Positions 10,460-20,778 of a DNA stretch of 64,000 nucleotides are shown piece after piece. The DNA is from Gracilaria gracilis (taxonomy: Eukaryota; Rhodophyta; Florideophyceae; Gracilariales; Gracilariaceae), in assembly GCA_030374805.1 (NCBI GenBank), contig JARGSG010000184.1, positions 485,001 through 549,000 of the forward strand, read 5' to 3'. The stretch's first letter is position 1, and every line of letters begins with the position of its first letter. A model generated the notes under the pieces. The model was not told where the DNA came from and made no database searches. It saw only the letters and a list, made by a program, of their open reading frames with translations. Position numbers and translations under genes: made by a program.

Positions 10460-11803
10460 TCAAGAACCAGCAATATCTTCAAACGTCAACCCATTTCCGG
10501 CATTGAAGGGATTTGACGATGCTGTCCTTATCAACTTTTCAGTACTTGCAATCTCGTTGGATGTGACCCCAGTTGCCGCAGTGGAAGCACCTGCCGTTAA
10601 TGTGGTCATTTTCTTACGATTTTGGTGGTTCTGCGTCTCGTTTGCTTCAACGCAGAGGTCAAACGAAGGATTTTTAGCCATGGGGCTCTACAGTTCTGGG
10701 TTTTTGTCCTCAGATTCTTCATCCTTCAAGCGCTAACAATCTAGTTGCATGTGACCTTTCTTGCCGCAGAACAAGCACTTGTTGCGGCAGCGATTGTTCT
10801 GGGGATCCTGACCGTTCTGTGACTCGTTTACTTCGATGGAGAGTTCAATGTAAGAGTTATCAACCCTGGGGCTCTCCATGTTGGAGTTCACAACAGATAG
10901 TAGCTCCAATTGCGCTTTCCCGTTTTCCTACCTGTGTGCTCCCTGAACCACAGAGTTCGACACAATGCAGCTCTCCGTTGCTGCAATCTTATCCTCAACA
11001 ACTGCTTCATTGATTGGTTGATGATTGGAGCTCTCAATGGCGGTACCATTGGCTGCAGAGCACTCATAGGAAACAATTCCATTCCTATAATGTGGTTCCA
11101 CGGAACGCTCCATGGTGCAGGGAACCTCATTGCTCTCCGACGGTCCAACGAAAGAAGGAACTGTAATGCCTTGGCATGACTCAAGAGCATCGAGGTTTCT
11201 CTTCAAATACGTGTAGCGTTCAGCGCTATTGATATCATCATTGCATATGTGTTTGCAAAGCTCAGAATTGCCGTCGAAGAGCTGTTCGACCGAATCAAGT
11301 TCCAGTCGTGACCTTTGATTTTGGAATGGCGGCTGCAAGAAAATGTGTTTCGTTGAAGAGCTGCCGGCAGGAGGATGTCTTTCAGGCAGTGTTTCAACGT
11401 ATAAACACTTATCCTCTGTTGCATGCTCGATATTAGTGGGGTCTTCACATGACAAGTCTGCTCGCTTTTCGAACACTTCAACCAGGCGGGTTTCATTTCG
11501 CTGAGATTTATCACAAGTGTTCTTCATTTCATTGAAACCCTCAGAGGTGAATGTTTCGGGCTTCTTGACATTTTTCGTAGATCCATCCATATCAATTTGT
11601 CTGTATGGCTTCTTAACAAGGCAGTTCGCGATTTGGATGTGGAAACGCGTCAAAATTCCTTTCGCAACTGAGACGTGTGGTTTATCCACATCAAGCAACG
11701 ATAACGTGTCTTCTTTAAAGATACCAGCGTTGGTGGGTACCATTCTCACAGTCAATCGCATCATCCTATCCCGCCCGATATTGATTGATATCTTAGTCAG
11801 CAA
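10460..11803 (-). pseudogene. CCHC zinc-knuckle protein gene with in-frame TAG codons, likely decayed
   Basis: A 291-codon frame (10928-11803) without recognised domains ends in TAG. The same frame continues through 65 further codons that end in a clean CCHC knuckle, CLFCGKKGHMQLDC, at about 10736-10780 before a second TAG (10733-10735). After a third TAG it reads into a related segment starting SPMAKNPSFDLCVEANE, which resembles the preceding SPRVDNSYIELSIEVNE. A second knuckle, CFHCGNWGHIQRDC, follows this duplicated segment but in another frame. So the locus encodes, or once encoded, a protein ending in tandem knuckle modules, now crossed by three TAGs and one frameshift. TAG ends other genes here, so reassignment is unlikely. 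Splicing out the first stop (a GTAGG follows the last sense codon) is an alternative I cannot exclude. Confidence 0.55.
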
Positions 11804-12622
11804 CAGGAGACCACGATGAACGACAATGGTAGAGTGGGAACGTAGTGATTGTCGTGAGTGCTCCGGTGGTTTTTATGCGCACCAGACAGTGCTCTATGAG
11901 TACAACGAAGATGTTGAATTGGAAGACGCGAGTATTCATTGGGTTATATGCATATGCGTTGTGAGCCTAGCCGTGGCAATGTAAGTTAGTACAGATTGGG
12001 TTTTGTACGTTTTTATTTGTTTTAAAAACAATCGATTGTGATTGAGTACAGTTTGCTCGCGCGGCGACACTGCAGTGTTGAGAAAGGTTACTTTAGTACA
12101 CTACCTCCTAAAGAGGTTACAGATGAGTTTCAAAATGACGGAATTGATCGCTCGCAGCCGTGCTGGATGCGCTCCCAGGTGGTTCTTCCTGACGCTGCTT
12201 GGCTTTCCATTGAACAGCTTGAAATCGTACGATTGAGGTAAGAATGGCGTTAGATCGATACCGTGCGACCAGTGGCAACAATGCCGAACTGAGATGGCTA
12301 CGCTAGCACACAGAAGTGTTCCTAATCTGAAGTATGTTGGCCTCCTTTGGAGACTCGATTGCTGATGCGTTTCGCTTCCGTAGAACAAAGGGAAGACAGG
12401 TGCACCACGTGAAGGCGGATCACATATTCCCCAGAAGTGTTCAAAAGTGCTTGTGAATGAGCTCGCGCACAGACTTCTCATGCACCTCGCGAAGTGTACT
12501 TTTTAATAGGAATGAGCTGAACTTGGATTGGATGGTCAAACGGTTCTTCGTAGTTTTCCTCACGCATCTACCTTCATTGACCATGGGACGCCTATTGCCA
12601 CATCAACATCAGTATCATGCCG
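11804..12622. other. Intergenic stretch, no supported gene
   Basis: Upstream flank of the zinc-knuckle gene relic and downstream flank of the PH-pseudokinase gene. A 126-codon minus-strand frame (12101-12481) shows no domain or relative and is not called. Confidence 0.5.
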
Positions 12623-14014
12623 TCAACGCTTCATAATTCTCGCAACCTTGCGCACAGCTGACCTCACGTTCAGGGGCACTTTCCTTGACAGAGGCCTTAA
12701 AAACCGTCGCATGAAAGGAGAAAACTTGTTCTCATCTCGTTTCAGGAGAAAGCTGAAATCATACACGCGCGACACCTTCACCATGCGTCTGGGCGACTTT
12801 CCCGATTCAAGTTTCTTGCCTCCCACTGGCGTCATGTTCTCTACCGCTGCTTCGGATCCTTTCCCTGTTTCGGGGATAACCATCTCCAGCCATGGGTGCG
12901 CCTCTGCGTCGCACGCTTTCATTCGAGCTATCCCACAAGCCCGGAGTAGTGAGCTCACAAATTGTTTCGCCTCACGTGAGATGTTTGTCCATTCACTTTC
13001 TCCAAATTTGAGCTTCTGTTCCCGGTCCTCAATCACTTGTGACTTTCGCTCTTCGTCGCTTGTGAACGGTAACGAGCCACAAAGCATTTGATAGACGCAC
13101 ACTCCGAGCGAAAACATATCCACTGCAGCAGTGTAGCTCCTACCCTTCAGTATTTCTGGAGCATGATACCGTACATCCCCGACTGCGCCCCGCATCCGGT
13201 GATCCTCCTCGTCGTACACAAATGCCACATTTCGAAAGTCTGTGATGGTGATTCGCCCATCCGACCCTTCAGAATCGTCATACCAGATGCTGTCAAGCGT
13301 GAGGTTTCGAAGTGCATACCCTTTGATGTGCATGTATGAAATAGCCTCCACCATCTGCTTCGCGATGTCTCTAGTCTCTGACTCGCAAAGTCTACCACCG
13401 CGTTCCGTCATAACCTGACTCAACTTCTTGCCAGACAGTCTTCGAGAGATGATGTAGGCGTAGTCCGCCTCGTGGAAAGTGCTAAGCGCCCACAAGAAGT
13501 TGTGGTGACCGAGGTTCTGTACCGCGTACAGTCGACGACAGAGATCTTGAGTATTTTCGAAGCTTAGCGCATCAAATGGGTCTCTAGCAATGCGTTGCAC
13601 CATCACGCGAGAGTGGTCCAAGAGGTCCTTTGCTTTGAAGAGCTCAGTCCCGTCGTTTTCGCCGATCGGGTTGAGAAGCTCAAACTGATCCTCAAAGATT
13701 TCGTTGGAGGCGCACAACAAAACCTCCTTCCACTCCCTGGCCTCTTTCCGCGAATCGCAAGAAATTCGAAGCTTGCAGCCATCCGAAAGCTTCAGCGTAA
13801 AGCACAACGGAAGTAGACCAGAGAGTACCTTGCAACCAATCACAGAGTATTCCAATGCAGTGGCATCCCTCATGGACTGGTGCAGACTAAGAGTGGAACC
13901 CAACAGGCGCATGAACCACACTTTGCGCTTCGAGAAATAGGTGTGACGTACTTTGACCCAACCACTGCCGTCGTACATATCGTCATTTTTGTCGTGGACT
14001 GCTGCGTAGTTCAT
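12623..14014 (-). CDS. PH domain-containing pseudokinase
   Basis: A 463-residue protein from the ATG at 14014; the frame extends upstream but with unlikely hydrophobic sequence. Residues 14-105 fit a pleckstrin-homology domain, with GWVKVRHTYFSKRKVWFMRL at its start and a terminal EWKEVLLCA helix. Residues about 110-380 fit a Ser/Thr protein kinase fold: an APE motif (HAPEIL, 284-289), DMFSLGVCVYQMLCGSLPF for subdomains IX-X, and a VRYHAPE activation segment. The catalytic residues are replaced: VAIK lysine reads VMVQRI (137-142), HRD reads LRN (235-237), and DFG reads DFR (259-261). The tail is basic. The overall order resembles AKT-like PH-kinases, but the substitutions predict no phosphotransfer. 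A membrane-recruited scaffold or allosteric role is inferred. Intronless, and not frameshifted. Confidence 0.85.
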   Translation of the reverse strand: MNYAAVHDKNDDMYDGSGWVKVRHTYFSKRKVWFMRLLGSTLSLHQSMRDATALEYSVIGCKVLSGLLPLCFTLKLSDGCKLRISCDSRKEAREWKEVLLCASNEIFEDQFELLNPIGENDGTELFKAKDLLDHSRVMVQRIARDPFDALSFENTQDLCRRLYAVQNLGHHNFLWALSTFHEADYAYIISRRLSGKKLSQVMTERGGRLCESETRDIAKQMVEAISYMHIKGYALRNLTLDSIWYDDSEGSDGRITITDFRNVAFVYDEEDHRMRGAVGDVRYHAPEILKGRSYTAAVDMFSLGVCVYQMLCGSLPFTSDEERKSQVIEDREQKLKFGESEWTNISREAKQFVSSLLRACGIARMKACDAEAHPWLEMVIPETGKGSEAAVENMTPVGGKKLESGKSPRRMVKVSRVYDFSFLLKRDENKFSPFMRRFLRPLSRKVPLNVRSAVRKVARIMKR

Positions 14015-15640
14015 TGCTAAGTGGAAAAAGGGTTCTCGAGAGAAGAAATGCTGAAGCGGAAATAAGAGAATGGAACACGAAGAAATAGAAACAGCAGGCA
14101 AGGAGATTGTTGCAGACAGAGACCAATCAGAAAATCCGAGGGTTGAGGTACTACAATCAAAGCAAAGCAAACAAAACTTGGGAGTTGCAAAGCTAAAGTC
14201 AAGAAAAGTTGAAGGTGAATAAACAGCATTCGCTCAGATATAAGCACCGCCTGTACTCAAAAGAGACCAGCTCTAACGAGTTATTGCGTGTTGCACCAAT
14301 GAATTTGGTGGCCGTCGCCGAACTACGCGTCAGTCCATGAGTTAAGAATTCAGTGCAACCCGCGCGGTGTACCGAGTATGCCAAAGGTATATGTTGAGTG
14401 TCAGGAAGTATGCGGTTCGGAGCGGAAACAACATAAAGCTGCTGTGCACAAATTGGGGTACAAACACAAACGAATGACGGCAAACATGAACGCGGTAAAT
14501 TATTCGGGACGTGGAATGAAGGCGTAGAACACTTCTTGCAACCAAGCGCTACAAAATGAATTGTAGCGCTCGGTTGCAAGAAGTGAAGCTTTCCAGCAAT
14601 CGAAAATTATGTTGGCTGAGGAAGGTTGGTTGGAGGGAGCTTGGATGGTGAAGGTGGCGGTGTAGGCGGAGCGAGCTGCGAAGGTAGATACGAACAGAGG
14701 CTGTGAGCTCGGCAGAGGCACCGTTTCGGCAGATCAGCCAATCAGATGGGAAGCGACAGCAATGCATTCGCTCCATCGCCAACAAATCATAGACGAGCTC
14801 GGCGACACCATCAGCGTCGTGAATCCGCGACCTTCGCAAGAGCTTCTGAAGCCCAGGCTGCGCGCGTTGAAGCTCGTAGCTCGCCGTGGCCATTTCAAAC
14901 AACTTAGCTCCTATAAAGAGTAGGGGGGGTATTGCTTTTAGTCGAATGGGCCTTCCTCGAATTGTTTCTCTACCGGTTTCTAGGATCTGTCCTGTTGCAA
15001 CATGTTCTGCAACACAAAAGTTGACATCTAGCTACCTAATGTACCGAGAGGCATGGTGAAAAACCCCATGAATTGGGATAATCAGAGCTGGAAGGAAGCT
15101 TACTTCGTGATGCAGTAATAGTATTCGCTCATCAGTTGCAGTTGGAGTTGGAACACGAGCGACAAAATGCGTCGATTCTCGCTTTATTCAACACACCCTC
15201 GTTTGAAATGGCGGGTGCAATGAGAGCAACTCGCAGTACAATATCGTACATACTTCTCAGGAGCACAGCTGCTTATTGTTTGTCTGAATGCGAAGTTGAA
15301 ACAGAAAACGCGATACCGCCGTTCTCGATAAACCACGCGGTCTAGCGTGAACCGTAGCTCCTCGCTCTCGTTGATCAACACGAATGCGATACCAATACCC
15401 CATGCACTCATGCAGTCCTCAAAACTGTGCCATTAAAGCCAAAATGTGCTTGCCTCTGCGGCTGGAGGTCAACATAACCACTATGAAGCGCGCTCACGTC
15501 CGGAAAAGTGTTGCTTACCACATAGATGTATGCGTTCTGCGTTTTGCTGTGGCACAATGGTTTCGGCTTTGGCAGCTTCGAGGAAAGGTTAACGACGCTG
15601 GTTGCAATACAACATACCAAAGACAAGGCCATCCCCGGCA
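14015..15640. other. Intergenic region with hairpin and duplicated segment
   Basis: Upstream flank of the pseudokinase gene. It contains a 25-bp-arm hairpin (14530-14585). A stretch at about 14620-14800 is related to 27890-28060, and a longer one at about 15130-15640 closely matches 28210-28680. The matches are consistent with segmental duplication. Minus-strand frames of 75-117 codons in this stretch are disrupted by indels between the copies, so I do not call them genes. Confidence 0.6.
14530..14585. repeat. Inverted repeat, 25-bp arms, 6-nt loop
   Basis: Arms 14530-14554 and 14561-14585 are complementary at 24 of 25 positions around the loop AATGAA. As RNA it would form a stable stem-loop on either strand. 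It could be a MITE core, a small-RNA precursor or a processing signal. Confidence 0.85.
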
Positions 15641-15657
15641 TCGAAGAATCTTCACTA

Positions 15658-15719
15658 TGACGTCATGTTGACGATGACGTCAGGGGAGAGGATGACAAGT
15701 GACTGGCGCACTTGCAATT
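15658..15719. promoter_or_regulatory. TGACGTCA pair plus ACTGGCGCA core (composite site, unit a)
   Basis: Two CRE-type palindromes TGACGTCA at 15658-15665 and 15675-15682 are followed about 20 bp later by AAGTGACTGGCGCACTTG. The same arrangement recurs at 19248, 28728 and 34169 beside family III genes and in looser form at 21793, 39715 and 60508. Confidence 0.65.
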
Positions 15720-15849
15720 CAAGAGAGGAACACAACTTGTCGTTGTATCGGTGTGAAACGTGTCGCTTCATTGGCTCAAAAATCCAAAACGAAACGCAAA
15801 ATCTCCCAGATCTCTTCAATGCTCTTCTTCACCGCTCCGCGCCACCGCC

Positions 15850-16805
15850 TATCCAATCAGACCACCACACAACCGACGAAGTGAAGATTTCGGGCGGCGC
15901 CTTCAAGTCGAACTGTACCTGGCTTGAGGCGCTCGCCGCATCGTTTGTCGCCTGCGCCTCCCACGTCTCAACAGCATCCAACGATTCTTGGACTCACCAC
16001 CCCTGCTCTACTTCCAAGCTGGGGTGAAGCGGAAATCGAAGCTCCACCGGCGGCGGGTCCACAGGTTGTCGTGCCAGATAGATCCGCTGCGGCGCCGCCA
16101 CGCGAAATCGCGCTTCTCCTTCGTCACGCTGGATGGCCTGATGAATGTGGGTTGTTCCCACAGCGTCCGTTATCGACGACTGAACGAATGGTGGCGCCAC
16201 GAGAGTGGGCTCCTGCACCTCTGCTTGCCCACTGTCTCGCCCAACGCACGTCCCTATGACGAGCAACACTGGCGTTTGTGGTGACATGTCGCCAAACTGG
16301 CGACGTCGGTAAGCGATTTGCGTGTACGGTCTGCGCAATCTCAGCGTTCCAGTGCGCATCTTCATGCACGTCGGCAACAGCGACCAGCGCACTCTGTGGC
16401 ACCACTTCCGCTCCGTTCGCGAGAGCTTCTCGTCGGCGGCGGCGGCGTTCGCGAATCTCCTGTCGACGGCGGTCTCGCCTATGCCGGTACTCCAGCGTGG
16501 CGATTTCAACAGCATCGCTGCCGGTCGACGAGCCCGACGCTATAGCGGGCGAAATGGGTAGCGTGTGGGAGGCTTCCACATATATTTTTCGCCTACTCGG
16601 CGACAACGGCGAGCGGGCTGACCCGCGGGGCTCAGCTCTGCTTGGGCGGCGGTGCACTTGCGTCCGCGGCGCGGAGAGGGCAGCCCTGCAGACGGGAGCA
16701 CGCACCGTGCGTCGCACTCAAGGTTCTCGGCCGTCTGTAAATTTTCGATGGTGGGTGGGCAACGAGGAGAAGTAGGCTGGAGCGGGCTTCCCACTTCGAT
16801 TTGAC
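15850..16805 (-). pseudogene. Family III arginine-rich protein, truncated copy (unit a)
   Basis: Relic of the family seen intact at 28948-30198 and 34379-35692. It keeps the basic helix (IATLEYRHRRDRRRQEIRERRR) and the conserved C-terminal blocks (RIYLARQPVDPPPVELRFPL). The first about 140 residues are gone: similarity stops abruptly at about 16805, where the promoter block of the next family II copy begins. A frameshift near 16250 moves the C-terminal part to another frame, and an indel near 16000 ends it early at EQGW. It is most similar to the unit c copy. Confidence 0.75.
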
Positions 16806-17324
16806 CGACCTTAATTTCAGCCTTCTATTCACTGACAGAGCATCACGAATTGCATTCGAATTGTTCAGCATCCCAAGTAAAACGTCACTCTTTGACCTCG
16901 AACAAAGAGATTGTCAGCGTATTCGAAGCTCCGTTGCCTAGAAAAAACATCCGAAACAATGGAGATCACCATCAGTCCAGTCGTCACAGAGTACGAACTT
17001 CCCACAGTCCATCCCGCACTTACCAATGTCAGTAGAGGTCACATGTGCATGAAGAACATCCAATTCCGGACACATTCGAAGGAGTACTTAAACCAGGTTC
17101 GCAGCACCCGATGATCCTAAGTCTTTTCTGGTCGCAGCCCCCCGACGCCAGATACCCACCTTTTCGCACAAGCATTCCTCTTCGCTGTGTTAGCCGTTTT
17201 TTTCTGCGTCGTTCTCCACACAACCTATCTTTCAAGAGTTAAGGGGGCTGCCACTCTGGTCGTTTCGCATTACGTCTCGGAGTACTGGTTCTTTTTGATC
17301 GCACACCGCCACAACAATAGCGGT
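16806..17324 (+). promoter_or_regulatory. Family II promoter block (copy P1, 5'-truncated)
   Basis: Starts with TTTCAGCCTTCTATTCACTG and is clearly related to 26160-26678, 32030-32544 and 36590-37075. Shared landmarks include the run TTTCTGGTCGCAGC about 200 bp before the start codon and AGTTAAGGGGGCTGCC about 80-90 bp before it. P1 lacks the upstream TGACGTCA site present in the other three. Confidence 0.65.
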
Positions 17325-18313
17325 ATGGAATTTATTTTTTCGAAGGGGGACGAGGTCTTCATGACCGACACCGAGGTGGATTTGGAGTTCTTGTGTGGGG
17401 AGGCGGGGGCAGATGGATACATTCCTGTCCCCATGGATAGATGGGAGAGGCGAAACGAGGCGGCGCACGAACGGCTCACACCCCTCCGAGTCCCTCTACC
17501 GATTCGGAGGAAGAAGTCTACGTCGACGAGGGGGGGGATGTGCTAATGACAATGCCGTGGCTCCCGCTGGAGGTGATTGAGCACCTGGCGGGCAGCAAGG
17601 GGTACCGCTCTGTGCCCCTCGTGCGATGGCTCCGACGAAGGAGCCGAAGCCGAAGTAATTCGCCCAGGGTCTCCTCCCCAAGATCGCCTCAGCCAGCCTC
17701 CCGCCATAGCAGCACGGGCGGGAGGGACTCTCGTTCTCCGCGCTCGCCTTTGCGCGCCAGTGGCGGCATTCGGAAGCCGGCCGCTTCCAACAAGCTCATC
17801 CTCCGCGGCCTCTCCAGCCAAATGTTCAACACGAACAAGTTGCTCTCAATGTTGGCGAGAGAGAAAGTTGATGTCGTGGGAATGAGTTTGTTCGGAAAGC
17901 GGTCGGATGGAGATGAGGCCAGCGCGGAGGTAAAGTTCGCCACCCGCGAGGGGGCTGTGCGCTTGTGTGGTTGCAATGCGCAAAAGGAGTGCTGAGTGTT
18001 GAGGTTCGATGCCTCTGATTTTACTGAAGAGGCAGAGATGTGGTGTCTTAAGTACACCACTGCTGATGTTTTCTGCTTCAGAAAACTACTACAGTACACT
18101 AGCTAGGTAGGAAATATTGCCACCCGAGCGTGGGTGCAGCAATCCTTGGTGGAGCTATGGGTGCTGAAGTGGATGTCTATATCTACTTCAGTACCGAAGT
18201 GGATGCCTTCATCCACTACAGGGGCGCAACAAGTATACGAAAATCGAGAGGTATACTGGCAGGAGGAGATGATCACCATCTTCCAAGACGGTGATCCTCT
18301 CCTGGAGGCTTAG
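17325..18313 (+). pseudogene. Family II RS-domain protein, copy broken by frameshift and solo LTR (unit a)
   Basis: Counterpart of the intact genes at 26679 and 32545. The first 50 residues are readable (MEFIFSKGDEVFMTDTEVD...). Near 17483 a run of five C's has lost one, shifting the frame. The downstream frame carries the middle of the protein up to EVKFATREGA, where a 265-bp solo LTR (17956-18220) is inserted, adding a stop at 17993-17995. The remaining 30 codons resume at 18226 and end at 18311-18313. The copy also differs from the intact pair at several residues, so it has been diverging for longer. Confidence 0.88.
17956..18220 (-). mobile_element. Solo LTR of Gypsy family B
   Basis: A 265-bp insert begins TGTGCGCTTG and ends CACTACA, giving TG...CA ends, and is flanked by a perfect 5-bp duplication GGGGC (17951-17955 and 18221-18225). 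The uninterrupted paralogues have GGGGC once. The insert is the reverse complement of the LTR at 61239-61502. No internal sequence remains, so it arose by LTR-LTR recombination. Confidence 0.95.
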
Positions 18314-18419
18314 ATAGGATGGCCTGGTTGTGTTGTGAGTCCACCAGTTGTGCCCCTGTTTTCTACTTTCTCCTTGGGATACAGGAGATTAAAGTAAGCA
18401 GACTGGTTGGAAGGTTGTA

Positions 18420-19240
18420 GGGAGTTGATAGCATTGTAAAGTGATGTAAAATATGTGAAACCAAATGTACCTGTTGTGTTATCCCTTTCTTACCATTGAC
18501 CTCTCTGGTTTTGTAGAGCAAGTCTTTTCAAGTGAAGCCATCACTCCTTACATCATGCCCTGCAACGGTCCTGGGAATTTGGGGTAGAATGTAAAAGACA
18601 TGTAAAGCATACAATCAGAAGCAGAATTCACATTTCACACGAAAGCGGAAAGATACAATAGAGGTGTCGGCTGGTACATCTGGAAGTGTACGTTTGCTGC
18701 TCAAGGCGCAATGACGAAGTGCCGGGCCATTGCGCTTCTGATTAAGATTCGGAGGAGCGAGAGAGGAGCAGCAGCAGTATTCGGAAGGCTGTGGAAGTCC
18801 ATGGCTACAATTTGCTCGCTCACTTGTATGCCAGATGCGCACTTCTTGACCTCCAATGCGATGTAATTAAAACGTAGTAAAGATGCAGCTCGTGGGGAGA
18901 ACGCGACGGTGCCCGCGGACGACAGTTGCCGGCCAGTATGACGCGTTTTTCTCATCGATCTGGTGCACGCGTTTGTGCAGCACCTTTCGCATCTAGGCTT
19001 GGAGCGCAAAGGAAAGGGATCTTCTGTCCGTGAAACGGGGGTGCTACATTCTTCTGTACTCGCTTCGGTGGTTTGAAGAATGGTTGAGGTTGCTGTGGGA
19101 GAGGCGGGACGTTGTCGACAAAGAGAGGCTCATACATCGCGACGGCGACGGCGACGCCGCCTGCTTCACGTGAGGGAAGCGACAGGTGAGCTCCCCGTTT
19201 TCGATTACTGTAATGGTGCTCGTGAAGTGGTGTCGTCATA
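18420..19240. other. Spacer between convergent family II and III copies (unit a/b)
   Basis: About 18620-19240 is related over most of its length to 33580-34170, including TTCGGAGGAGCGA and TGCTTCGGTGGTT-like landmarks. Frames on either strand are not conserved between the copies. No gene called. Confidence 0.6.
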
Positions 19241-19247
19241 TTGACGA

Positions 19248-19292
19248 TGACGTCATGGGAGTGGATGACAAGTGACTGGCGCACTTGCAATT
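19248..19292. promoter_or_regulatory. TGACGTCA plus ACTGGCGCA composite site (unit b)
   Basis: TGACGTCA at 19248-19255, then AAGTGACTGGCGCACTTG beginning at 19270. It sits just beyond the 3' end of the family III copy. Confidence 0.65.
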
Positions 19293-19399
19293 AACGAGAG
19301 GAACACAACTTGTCATTTTATCAGCTCAAAGATTCGAAAACCATTTTCAAATGATCTCCGCGCTCTCAAACGCTCCTCCTCACGCATCCGCGCCAATCT

Positions 19400-20778
19400 G
19401 CAGACCTACGCTTCCACTTGCCCCTGCGCTGCGCCGCCGCCTATCGAATCGGACCACCTCACAACCGACGATGTCGAACTATTTGGCGGCGCCTCCAAGT
19501 CGAACCGCACATCGCTTGAGGCGCTCGCCACACCGCCTGTCGTCTGCTCCTCCAACCTCTCAACAGCAGCCGCCGAAACCTCGCCCCACCACCCCTGCTC
19601 TCTCTCCAAGCTCTCTCTCCAAGCTGGAGTGCAGCGGCCGTTGGAGCTGTACCACCGGCGGCTCCATCGGTTGTGGCGCCAGGTAGATGCGGTGCGGCGC
19701 AGATTCGTCAAATCTCACTTCCCTTTCGTCGCGCTGGATGAGCTCATGAACGTGAGCTGTCCCCATAGCGTCTATTACAAACGGTTGATCGAATGGCGGC
19801 GGCAGGACAGTCGGTGGCGGCACATCCAATAGTCCACCAACCTCTTCACCGTCAACGTCCGCGTGAGGGGCACCACTGGCGCTTGCAGTGGAATGTCGCC
19901 AGTTTTGCAACCTCGGTGAGCGAATCCAATGCCCCGTCTGCGCAACCTCAGCGCCACAGCGCGTCTCTTCGCGCAAGTCTGCAGCAGCTGGTGGGGCGTC
20001 CTGTGGCGCAACTTCCACATCGTTTACCAGAGCTTCTCGTCGGCGCCGGCGTCGTTCCCGGATCTCCTGTCGACGGCGATCTCGCCGACGCCTGTACTCC
20101 AGCGTTGCAACATCAACGACATCGCTGCGGGTCGCGGAGCTCGAAGCTGCAGCAGGCGGCATGGGGTGCATGTGAAAGGCTTCCACATTGCTTTCGTCTA
20201 CTCGGCGACGACGGCGAGTGGGTTGATCTGCGGTGCTCAGCTGTGCTTCAGTAGCTGTGCGTTTGCAACCCCGTCGCGAAGACGGCAGCCCGGCAACAGA
20301 TGACATTTGCTGTGCGTCTTGGTCATGCCTCCCAGAATCCTGTCCATTGCGCTCGGTGGTTCGGCGACGTCGGGAAGTAGGGTTGAACGGGCCCCCACCT
20401 TGGAGTTCCGCTGCGGTGTGGTTTACGGCGCTGGGGTGTGGTGAGCAACACTGCAGTTGGAGGTGCAGGTCCAGCTTCGTTGTCGATCGCGGCAGGTCGA
20501 CGGCGACGACGAGCAACTGGGTCCAAGAGAGGCAGGTCGGCTTCCTCCGCGCTGCGTTTTCGGGCGCGGGGCGCGGAGGACGACGATGTTGCGTTGGCGC
20601 GCGATAAAGTGGGCGGTATGTTCATATCTGTTGCCTCCCGCTGCTCTGCCAGACGATTTTGAGTGGATGGCAGCGTTGAATGTAAAGGCTGGATGTCATG
20701 GGCGGCGTTGAAAGGCGCAGCTGCGCGGTTCGGGTGGGTAGAGGGCGTAGAGGGACGCTCTGGTGCGGCGGAAGTCAT
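19400..20778 (-). pseudogene. Family III arginine-rich protein, frameshifted copy (unit b)
   Basis: Start ATG at 20778 (MTSAAPERPSTPS, matching MSSTTSERPSTPS of the intact copies). The N-terminal part runs 116 residues in one frame to about 20430, where an indel moves the coding similarity to another frame. That frame resumes at AVNHTAAEL and carries the KRTATEA motif, the basic helix and the C-terminal domain. Near 19610 a 13-base tandem duplication in a CTCTCTCCAAG tract shifts the frame again and replaces the conserved C-terminus with about 14 unrelated residues. It may still express a shortened protein from an internal start, but as a full-length gene it is broken. Confidence 0.75.

Noticed and set aside
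15408-15641. 77-codon minus frame (MPGMALSLVCC...) also seen at 28460-28693
   Set aside because: Similarity extends over non-coding flanks and the continuing frame is broken by an indel in the second copy, so duplication alone explains it.
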